From the NCBI RefSeq assembly GCF_040784935.1, contig NZ_CP160680.1, positions 7,049,802-7,113,801 on the forward strand: a stretch of DNA of 64,000 nucleotides. Reading direction: 5' to 3'. Under the pieces are notes generated by a model that saw only the letters and a list, made by a program, of their open reading frames with translations, did not search any database and had not been told where the DNA came from. The position numbers and the translations under genes are program-made. The stretch comes from Lewinella sp. LCG006. Its GTDB lineage: Bacteria > Bacteroidota > Bacteroidia > Chitinophagales > Saprospiraceae. This document shows, in pieces, positions 57,279 through 64,000 of the stretch. Every line of letters begins with the position of its first letter. Position 1 is the stretch's first letter.

Positions 57279-58112
57279 ATGCTGCTGGCCTTAAAAAAAC
57301 GCATCTTCTTTCTCATCGACGAGGAAGGTCGCAAAAAATCACCCTGGAATCGTTTTTTCCACCTGTCGATCATGAGCTTGATTCTCCTCAGCGTGACGGG
57401 AATTATTCTAGAGTCCTTTGCCCCGCTGCAGGAAAGCTACGGAATAATTTTTCAGCTTTTTGAATGGTTTACGGTAGCTATTTTCTCGGTGGAATATCTA
57501 CTAAGGGTCTGGACGGCTGACCTCAAATTCCCTGATGATGCCCCTTGGCGCGCCCGGCTACGATTTATCCTTTCCCCTATGGGTTTCATTGATCTATTGG
57601 CGATCCTACCGTTTTACCTGCCTTTCTTCTTCCAGTTTGATCTACGTTTTATCCGTATTCTTCGCATCACTCGCTTGTTGAGGATTTTCAAACTCAATCG
57701 TTATACCCAAGCGTTGAAGCTATTCACCAGTGTCTTTTTCGAGAAGCGCAACGAACTGGGCATTACCTTATTTGTGATGTTTCTACTGCTGCTCATGTCG
57801 TCAACCATTATGTTCTACCTTGAAAGCGACGTTCAACCCGAACAATTTCCCGATATTATTTCCACCTTCTGGTGGTCGGTAGCGACACTTACGACTGTTG
57901 GTTACGGAGATGTGTACCCCATTACGGGTTGGGGCAAATTAGTGAGTGGCGTTATTGCCATTTTAGGCATTGGCCTGGTTGCCTTACCTACGGGTATCCT
58001 GAGTGCGGGTTTCATTGAAAAAATAGAAAGCAACAACAAGAAAAAGGCCACACCAGAAAAGGCTCCTACCCAACCTTTCAAGTATTGCCCACACTGTGGG
58101 GAGAAATTGTAG
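57279..58112 (+). CDS. Voltage-gated potassium channel with C-terminal zinc-ribbon-like tail
   Basis: The ATG at 57279 gives 277 residues, a six-helix Kv-type channel. S1 is near residues 24-45; S4 carries the spaced arginines in RFIRILRITRLLRIFKLNR (about 125-143); the pore helix and filter are seen as FWWSVATLTTVGYGDVYP (about 201-218), with TVGYG the K+ selectivity signature; S6 follows. The C terminus is short, Lys-rich and ends KYCPHCGEKL, half of a zinc-ribbon (CxxC) that could bind metal as a dimer or tetramer. It acts in the inner membrane. Confidence 0.92.
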   Translation: MLLALKKRIFFLIDEEGRKKSPWNRFFHLSIMSLILLSVTGIILESFAPLQESYGIIFQLFEWFTVAIFSVEYLLRVWTADLKFPDDAPWRARLRFILSPMGFIDLLAILPFYLPFFFQFDLRFIRILRITRLLRIFKLNRYTQALKLFTSVFFEKRNELGITLFVMFLLLLMSSTIMFYLESDVQPEQFPDIISTFWWSVATLTTVGYGDVYPITGWGKLVSGVIAILGIGLVALPTGILSAGFIEKIESNNKKKATPEKAPTQPFKYCPHCGEKL

Positions 58113-58126
58113 CTATGCAGCAGGAG

Positions 58127-58891
58127 CTAAAGATTACTTTTGTATTTCCGGCCTACAGGAACGACCTTTCCCGCTACCTCGACTTCTTGTGCGCTTCGCT
58201 TCTGAATATGCTGCTGATTGACAATAAAAGAACGGTGGCAACGCGTAAACTGACGAGGTAGCTCTTCTTCAAGACGGGTGAGGCTGGTACGTTGAAGCAA
58301 TCGACCACGTACTGTGTGGAAGATCGCATAGTTGCTATCGCTCTCCACAAAATACACTTCTTCGGGTGCTAAAAAGACCTTCTGCTGGCCATCTTTTATC
58401 TCAATTCGTGGCATTGAAAATGCGGGAGTAGATCTCCACCACAGCAAGACGGCCAACACTGATGCGGGTACATAAAAAAAGAGCGTATTCATTAATACCG
58501 TTCCCCAAAAGATATCCAGGTAAATAGAGAAGTTTAAATCTCCGTAGAAGAAGAGGAAAAAAGCAGCATCCAGCTGGCTTTCCACCAAGGAAATTATCCC
58601 CAGTAACGGTAATGAACTACGAAAAAAACCATGCAAATCGGGCTTGCTCTGGCTGGTGATCAAATGTATAGTCCCGTAGCCTAAAAAGCCGTTTAGAAGT
58701 ACACCGTAGAGACTAGGAACCAATAAGGAATAATCATCGCTGTGAAAATTACCGATGGTCAATTGCAAAGCAGGAAGATTGATGATGATCAAGCCAGTAA
58801 ACCAAACCAAAAGGTGTATCCGTAGGCTTTGAGGAGATAGCTGGTTAAAGACTTTGATAATTCCAAGGAAAATTTGCTTGGTCGTTGACAT
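58127..58891 (-). CDS. Membrane-bound LytTR transcription regulator
   Basis: The 254-residue product has four or five hydrophobic segments in its first 150 residues (HLLVWFTGLIIINLPALQL, YSLLVPSLYGVLLNGFLGYG, and others) and a C-terminal LytTR DNA-binding domain (about 160-254): VFLAPEEVYFVESDSNYAIF, TSLTRLEEELP, FTRCHRSFIVN. It has no receiver domain, so it may sense a signal in the membrane directly. It is divergent from the serine hydrolase gene with 85 bp between the starts, a natural target for regulation (inference). Confidence 0.88.
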   Translation of the reverse strand: MSTTKQIFLGIIKVFNQLSPQSLRIHLLVWFTGLIIINLPALQLTIGNFHSDDYSLLVPSLYGVLLNGFLGYGTIHLITSQSKPDLHGFFRSSLPLLGIISLVESQLDAAFFLFFYGDLNFSIYLDIFWGTVLMNTLFFYVPASVLAVLLWWRSTPAFSMPRIEIKDGQQKVFLAPEEVYFVESDSNYAIFHTVRGRLLQRTSLTRLEEELPRQFTRCHRSFIVNQQHIQKRSAQEVEVAGKVVPVGRKYKSNL

Positions 58892-58976
58892 ACTCTTCTC
58901 AGTTGTTTACCCCTGTTGCTTCTTGGTGTTGATTTTTTGCTACTAATTCGCAGAAAATCACTCAAAAGACAACAAA

Positions 58977-60638
58977 ATGAAAAATTACTATTGGTTAGTC
59001 TTCCTGTTCATGTACGCTCTAGGCAATGCTCAAGTAGATACAATGTTTACCCGTGCGGCGCAGTATGGTCACTTCAATGGCGTCGTCATCGTTCAGGATT
59101 CCCTACAAAGACAGTATGAAATTTGTGAAGGTGACGCCCGCCCCGGAATTTCTATCACTACGGATACCCCTTTTGATATTGGGTCTTTGACCAAACAATT
59201 TACCGCGGCGGCTATCCTACAGTTGGTGGACGAAGGAAAAGTGGAATTGCATACCCCTGTCAATCAATACCTTGGCGAGCTAGCCAGTAAACGCTGGCGA
59301 AAAGTTACACTTCATCATTTGCTCACCCACACCAGCGGAATTCCTAGTTTGTACCAAACGGAGCAAGGCCTTGAGACGTTTTTCCCCGAAGCGGAGCCAA
59401 TTTCGAGAGCAATGCTTGTCCAACGCTTTCAGGATGCCAAGCTACAGTTTTCTCCAGGCGAGGAGTTTGCCTATAGCAATTCCGGTTACATTCTCTTAGC
59501 AGTGGTGGTAGAGAAAATATCTGGTTTGTCTTTCGGTGATTTTTTAACCCAAAAGATTTTTCGTCCCTACGGCTTATCCTCCGCCAGTTGGGGACAAACG
59601 GCCGAGTCTGCTCTTCCATACTACGGCTACCGTAGCGATTTAAAGCGTCCTGCTCCTGTGTATCACCCCTCGTGGATGGTTGGTGCAGGAGGAGTTTATG
59701 CTTCCGCGGAGGATTTGGTGCGTTGGGTAGAAGTTATTCAATCTGACACATTTTTAAACACCACGCTGAGGGAGGAGTACTTGCGTTCTCACACCCGCGC
59801 GGGTTATGCTTATGGATGGCAACGATCTCAGGAAGGGCATGTTGAGCACGATGGTATCAACACTGGCTTTGCCGCTTTTGTAAGCTTTGATCCATCCACA
59901 CGACAACAAATAGTAATACTGACCAACCGAGGGTTCGAACCCATCCATCTTTATGGCAATAGTGCGGCCAAAATCCGCGAATGGGCAACGGCTATTTGGG
60001 CTCATCTTAACGGCGAATCCATTCCCTCGCTTCCTGCCAGAGTAAACCGAGTGCTTGCTCATGGGGCCTATACTTTGCCAGACGGCGACACCCTACACCT
60101 CACTCCCGCTGATACCGTTATCCGTTTGAGCATCAAAGACCGCTATCCTTCCAGGATTGTCACCAATACGCCGCTTAAAGAAACTACTGCAATGTCAGAA
60201 AAATTGACGGAGCTGTGCAGGTATTTGCGGCGCGGCAAATATTGGAAGATCGCCAAATATTGTGATGGGGAGATGAAAGTTGTTGCTTACACAGGGCTCC
60301 TCTCCGTTGGATTTAAGATGATGAAGAAAAAGACAGGAGATCTTCAGGAAATAATCCCTTATTTCGTCAACGAGCAATATGGCTTGGCGCGAATGAACGG
60401 TTCAGAAGGTGTCCAGGATATCATTTTTTACTTTGATGAAGAAGGACGCGTACAAGGCATCTTTGAACACAAATTCTATCTTCCTGAAAAACAGGTCGAA
60501 ATGTATGCTTACCCAACAGCAGATGGATTTTATCTGGATGGTTTCCCTGATGGAGAAGATGCACTGGAGTTTTCTTGGCAAAATGATTCACTTTATTTTC
60601 AACAGTATGGTCGAACCCTTGTCTTACCAAAGCTTTAA
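58977..60638 (+). CDS. Exported serine hydrolase (beta-lactamase fold)
   Basis: The 553-residue product has signal peptide MKNYYWLVFLFMYALGNAQ and a class C beta-lactamase-type domain (about 25-345). SxxK appears as SLTK in IGSLTKQFTAAAI (about 64-67), YxN as YSNSGYILL, and the third motif as HDG in VEHDGINTGFAAF, replacing HxG. A C-terminal region of about 200 residues resembles the beta-rich tails of this group (GAYTLPDGDTLHLTP). Likely a D-Ala-D-Ala carboxypeptidase-, esterase- or peptidase-like enzyme in the periplasm or outside the cell; substrate unknown. Confidence 0.85.
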   Translation: MKNYYWLVFLFMYALGNAQVDTMFTRAAQYGHFNGVVIVQDSLQRQYEICEGDARPGISITTDTPFDIGSLTKQFTAAAILQLVDEGKVELHTPVNQYLGELASKRWRKVTLHHLLTHTSGIPSLYQTEQGLETFFPEAEPISRAMLVQRFQDAKLQFSPGEEFAYSNSGYILLAVVVEKISGLSFGDFLTQKIFRPYGLSSASWGQTAESALPYYGYRSDLKRPAPVYHPSWMVGAGGVYASAEDLVRWVEVIQSDTFLNTTLREEYLRSHTRAGYAYGWQRSQEGHVEHDGINTGFAAFVSFDPSTRQQIVILTNRGFEPIHLYGNSAAKIREWATAIWAHLNGESIPSLPARVNRVLAHGAYTLPDGDTLHLTPADTVIRLSIKDRYPSRIVTNTPLKETTAMSEKLTELCRYLRRGKYWKIAKYCDGEMKVVAYTGLLSVGFKMMKKKTGDLQEIIPYFVNEQYGLARMNGSEGVQDIIFYFDEEGRVQGIFEHKFYLPEKQVEMYAYPTADGFYLDGFPDGEDALEFSWQNDSLYFQQYGRTLVLPKL

Positions 60639-60722
60639 GCTAATGAGAGGGTAATTTTAGCGAGCATAGAACCTGTCTCCTAAATAAAGTGTACTATTGA
60701 GAAATAACCACTCCAAGAATAG

Positions 60723-62189
60723 ATGCACCTTACGATTGAGAATATTTTATTGATCGGCTCTTCGCTCTTATTGATCAGCGTAATTGCGGGCAAAACCTCT
60801 TATAAATTTGGGGTCCCTACCTTATTGCTCTTCCTGACAATCGGCATGTTGGCGGGTTCTGACGGGATAGGAGGTATCAATTTCGACGATCCCAAGTTGG
60901 CACAGTTTGTAGGCATTATCTCCCTGAACTTCATTTTGTTTTCTGGTGGCCTTGATACCAACTGGAATACGGTAAAACCCGTGCTAAAAGAGGGGCTGGT
61001 TTTATCTACTTTAGGGGTGCTATTAACGGCGGTTTCTCTGGGAACCTTCGTTTGGTACATTACTGATTTTACTATTTATGAAAGTTTGCTGTTGGGGGCC
61101 ATTGTATCCTCAACCGACGCAGCGGCCGTGTTCTCCATTTTGCGTTCTAAAAGTATTGCCTTAAAAACCAATTTGCGGCCTACGCTGGAGCTAGAAAGTG
61201 GCAGTAATGACCCGATGGCTTACGTCCTGACAATTGCTTTCTTATCGCTGGTTATGAACCCAGAAGAGGGAGTGCTTATGATCATTCCATTTTTCCTACA
61301 GCAGATGATCCTAGGAGGCATTACCGGTTTTCTTTTCGGGTATGCCAGCAAATATGTCATCAATAAAATCCGGCTTGATTTTGAAGGGCTCTACCCGGTT
61401 TTGGTGATCGCCCTGATGTTCATCACCTTCTCAGCGACCGAAGATATTGGTGGCAATGGATTTCTGGCGATTTACATTTGTGCCGTTTATTTAGGCAACC
61501 AGGATTTGATCCACAAGAAGACCATCTTGAAAATGTTTGACGGATTGGCCTGGTTGATGCAAATCGTCTTGTTCCTTACTTTGGGGCTCCTGGTTTTCCC
61601 TACTGAAATTGTTCCTCTGATTGGATTTGGGTTAATTATTTCGCTGTTTCTCATTTTCGTTGCGCGGCCACTGGCGATCTTTATCAGTCTGTCGTTTTTC
61701 AAAATGAAGAACCGCAGACGATTTTACATCTCCTGGGTAGGGCTACGAGGAGCAGTGCCTATCGTTTTTGCGACCTATCCTCTACTGGCAGGTATTGAAA
61801 AAGCAGATATGATTTTCAATGTTGTGTTCTTCATTTCTGTTACTTCAATTCTTTTGCAGGGTACGACCCTTTCAGTGGTTGCCAAATGGCTGAAGGTTGC
61901 CATTCCGGAAACGGCAAAGAAGCTTAATCCTACCGATATGCTATTGATGGATTACCCCAAAGCAGGTATGGAAGAAATAACAATCAACACAGGTGATTTT
62001 GCGGTGGGTAAAGAGATTGTCAATTTACATTTCCCCGGAAATTTACTCATTGCCATGATTAAGCGACAGGGAAAATACATCATACCCAAAGGCTCTACCG
62101 TGATAGAAGCGGGTGATACACTGCTGGTGCTTGCCGATGAGGAAGAATTAATTCAAAATGCTAAAAAGGATTTAATCCACAGGATATAA
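60723..62189 (+). CDS. Potassium/proton antiporter, CPA1 type (NhaP2/CvrA-like)
   Basis: A 488-residue inner-membrane protein with about 12-13 helices covering residues 1-395 and a cytoplasmic RCK C-terminal (TrkA-C) domain (about 415-488: ITINTGDFAVGKEIVNLHFP, GSTVIEAGDTLLVLADEEE). The transport core shows the conserved SSTDAAAVFSILRS near 134-147 and the WVGLRGAVPIVFATYPLL segment near 339-356, typical of NhaP2-type antiporters. TrkA-C suggests gating by a bound nucleotide. The exchanged cation (K+ or Na+) cannot be settled from sequence. Confidence 0.9.
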   Translation: MHLTIENILLIGSSLLLISVIAGKTSYKFGVPTLLLFLTIGMLAGSDGIGGINFDDPKLAQFVGIISLNFILFSGGLDTNWNTVKPVLKEGLVLSTLGVLLTAVSLGTFVWYITDFTIYESLLLGAIVSSTDAAAVFSILRSKSIALKTNLRPTLELESGSNDPMAYVLTIAFLSLVMNPEEGVLMIIPFFLQQMILGGITGFLFGYASKYVINKIRLDFEGLYPVLVIALMFITFSATEDIGGNGFLAIYICAVYLGNQDLIHKKTILKMFDGLAWLMQIVLFLTLGLLVFPTEIVPLIGFGLIISLFLIFVARPLAIFISLSFFKMKNRRRFYISWVGLRGAVPIVFATYPLLAGIEKADMIFNVVFFISVTSILLQGTTLSVVAKWLKVAIPETAKKLNPTDMLLMDYPKAGMEEITINTGDFAVGKEIVNLHFPGNLLIAMIKRQGKYIIPKGSTVIEAGDTLLVLADEEELIQNAKKDLIHRI

Positions 62190-62223
62190 TTTTCTGAATC
62201 TTCTCTGGGGATCTAAAACCAGA

Positions 62224-63201
62224 TCAGTATTCAACCCCCACTTCCGCTCTAATGGCATCCAGCAACTGCGTCATCCGATAGCTAAAATCCAAAGGCAATT
62301 CCGGGCATTCGATCCAACCCGCTGACAAGCATTCCTGAACACGTATGGCTTCGTAACTGTAGCCATTAGTAGCGTATTCAAAAAAGTAATTGTCTGGCCC
62401 CTGATCAGGTAGCAACACACTAAAATGACTGGGTTCGTGCCAGCGACCATGCCAATGAATGCTGCCCTTGCTGCCGTGGATAAAAGCCTCGGTTTTGGTG
62501 TTGGCACTAAAAGTACAATGGAGGTTAGCGATTTGATCGCCTGCGTAGCTGAGGATAATACTTGTTTCCGTATCCACACCCGTGGGTGCCAAGCGGGCAG
62601 CGGCTTGAACCTTGACAGGTGTCCCGAAGAGAAGTTGCGAGAGGAAGACGGGATAAAGACCGATATCCAGCAAAGCACCTCCCCCTAAAGCTGGATTAAA
62701 CAGCCTGTTTTCGGGGTCCATGGTTTTAGCACGAAAGCCAAAATCGGCCTTAACACTGTGGACCGTGCCAATGGTATCCGCCGCTATCAACTCCAGAATT
62801 TTCTTGGTCGTAGGCAAAAATCGGGTCCAGATGGCCTCCATCAGAAAGACCTTTTTCGTCTGGGACAGGTCGCGCATTTGGGCTGCTTCGGCTTCATTCA
62901 TGGCCCAGGGCTTTTCGCAGAGCACCGCTTTACCTGCTTCGAGGCACTGTAAAGTGTAGGTGCAGTGCGAAGTATGCGGTGTTGCGATGTACACGACATC
63001 CAATTCGGGTAGCGCCAGCAGATCGCTTACTTCCGTAAAAACGTGCGGTGCGTTGTACACCTCCGCAAAACGCTGGGCGCGTTCCTGATTTCTGCCGGCA
63101 ACAGCAAAAAGCTGCGCACCCGGTACTTGTTCCAGGTCTTGGGCAAATTGGTGCGCTATTTTTCCAGGGCCGATAATGCCCCAACGAAAGGTTTTCTGCA
63201 T
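62224..63201 (-). CDS. Gfo/Idh/MocA-family oxidoreductase
   Basis: A 325-residue cytoplasmic NAD(P)-dependent dehydrogenase. The Rossmann fold starts at [19 protein letters not shown] (about 4-22); [35 protein letters not shown] carries the conserved EKP motif near 96; the C-terminal domain has [23 protein letters not shown], with GG-x-LLDIG-x-Y typical of the family. The substrate is probably a sugar, inositol or dihydrodiol; trans-1,2-dihydrobenzene-diol dehydrogenase-like members are close in length and pattern. It lies 11 bp after the hydroxyacid dehydrogenase gene, likely one operon. Confidence 0.9.
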   Translation of the reverse strand: MQKTFRWGIIGPGKIAHQFAQDLEQVPGAQLFAVAGRNQERAQRFAEVYNAPHVFTEVSDLLALPELDVVYIATPHTSHCTYTLQCLEAGKAVLCEKPWAMNEAEAAQMRDLSQTKKVFLMEAIWTRFLPTTKKILELIAADTIGTVHSVKADFGFRAKTMDPENRLFNPALGGGALLDIGLYPVFLSQLLFGTPVKVQAAARLAPTGVDTETSIILSYAGDQIANLHCTFSANTKTEAFIHGSKGSIHWHGRWHEPSHFSVLLPDQGPDNYFFEYATNGYSYEAIRVQECLSAGWIECPELPLDFSYRMTQLLDAIRAEVGVEY

Positions 63202-63212
63202 GATGCTTCTTA

Positions 63213-64000
63213 TTACTGTGGTCCGTAGGTTTTTTCAATTTTATCGGCCAGCGTCTGAGCGTGGCCTTCTTCGGCTTCGTAAGACCAGCCCGCAATATGG
63301 GGGTTCAGCACCACATTAGGCAGCTCCAATAAGCGCTGAAAAGCGGGTGGTTGTTGTTTGGGATCAAGGTGTACAAAAGACTGATCTTCGTACTCAATCA
63401 CATCCAGGGCGGCACCTCTGACCCGACCATTTTCCAGTGCCTCTACCAAATCGGTAGTTTTTACCACCAAGCCTCGGGCCGTATTCACCAACCAAATCGG
63501 ATGCTGGAAGGCCGTAAGGTATTCCGTATTTACCAGATGGTGATTTTCGGGTAGGTACGGAATGTGTAGACTGACAATATCGGCGCGGCTTTGGAGTTCT
63601 TCCAGGCTCACCTCACGGGCGTACTCATCACCGTAGTTGGTTTTGAATTTGTCGTAAGCGATCACCTCACAACTGAAACCTTGCAGGCGGCGGGCAAAAG
63701 CCTGCCCCATATTGCCATAGCCAACGATGCCTACTGTCTTGCCTTTGATTTCGTGGCCGCGGTTGCCGCCCCTTATCCACTCCCCTCGCCGTACTTGATG
63801 ATCAGCACGAGACAGGTGGTTCATTAGCATCAGCAACAAGCCAATGGTGTGCTCGCCTACTGCATCGCGGCTACCTTCCGGGGAAGTAAAGACGGTGATG
63901 TTGCGCTGGGCAGCATAGTCCAGGTCAATGTGCTCCACCCCTACCCCTGATCGAGCAACAAAAGCCAACTGCTTTGCGGCATCAAGAAACTCCCTATCGA
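63213..64000 (-). CDS. D-2-hydroxyacid dehydrogenase (SerA-like), partial
   Basis: The reading frame is open to the window edge, so the N terminus is missing. The visible 262 residues cover the NAD domain: [20 protein letters not shown] (with the substrate Arg), [19 protein letters not shown], the Rossmann motif [48 protein letters not shown] and the catalytic histidine in [11 protein letters not shown]. It may be phosphoglycerate dehydrogenase or another D-2-hydroxyacid dehydrogenase. A TTG at 63968 that looks like a start is internal to the family fold. The Gfo/Idh/MocA gene follows. Confidence 0.88.
   Translation of the reverse strand, partial: DREFLDAAKQLAFVARSGVGVEHIDLDYAAQRNITVFTSPEGSRDAVGEHTIGLLLMLMNHLSRADHQVRRGEWIRGGNRGHEIKGKTVGIVGYGNMGQAFARRLQGFSCEVIAYDKFKTNYGDEYAREVSLEELQSRADIVSLHIPYLPENHHLVNTEYLTAFQHPIWLVNTARGLVVKTTDLVEALENGRVRGAALDVIEYEDQSFVHLDPKQQPPAFQRLLELPNVVLNPHIAGWSYEAEEGHAQTLADKIEKTYGPQ

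Overview
The window is chromosomal DNA of a Bacteroidota bacterium, most likely of the class Saprospiria. The grounds are T9SS-type C-terminal sorting domains on surface proteins, TonB/carboxypeptidase-regulatory-domain receptors, DUF5686 and DUF3098 proteins, a bacillithiol gene (bshC), almost no Shine-Dalgarno sequences, and many perfect copies of the Bacteroidota -7 promoter box TAnnTTTG, often followed by GCAG, close upstream of start codons. The genus is inference. No rRNA, tRNA, CRISPR array, prophage or complete insertion sequence was recognised.

Layout. 1-2.2 kb: groES-groEL. 2.5-9.3 kb (minus strand): an apparent iron-uptake operon, transcribed as DUF4856 lipoprotein, imelysin-like lipoprotein, HTTM membrane protein, FecA-like TonB receptor and a 48-residue membrane protein. 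9.45-11 kb: an uncharacterised helical protein, divergent from the leucine operon leuA-leuC-leuD-leuB (11.2-15.65 kb). 15.7-20 kb: a loose region with a decayed outer-membrane gene, two uncharacterised genes, a serine hydrolase and repeat islands. 20.3-25.3 kb: ABC-F ATPase, MarR regulator, proC, kdsB and a LysM/RlpA-like wall protein. 25.5-35 kb: a T9SS surface protein, cystathionine beta-synthase, leuS, two LVIVD-like lipoproteins and a LamG-like T9SS protein. 35-38.7 kb: glycosyltransferase, ftsX, DUF3098, uppP, truB. 38.9-40.8 kb (minus): nspC-prmC. 41-46.4 kb: a 1759-residue PKD-repeat surface protein. 46.4-55 kb (minus): DUF5686 protein, an unrecognised two-gene pair, bshC. 55.3-64 kb: glpK, a small unknown gene, a voltage-gated K+ channel, a LytTR regulator divergent from a serine hydrolase, a K+/H+ antiporter, a Gfo/Idh/MocA oxidoreductase and a 2-hydroxyacid dehydrogenase cut by the window edge.

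Most genes are housekeeping or envelope functions. The less ordinary material is the iron operon with its HTTM member and tiny membrane protein, the unrecognised pair at 49.5-53.3 kb, two palindromic elements of almost identical size (163 and 162 bp, at 2333 and 55085), a tandem duplication of the 3' end of leuS with its hairpin, a PKD array with an exactly 480-bp period, and several families of intergenic hairpin repeats. I found no clear anti-phage or biosynthetic system. All functional assignments are by recognition of motifs and context; no database search was run.
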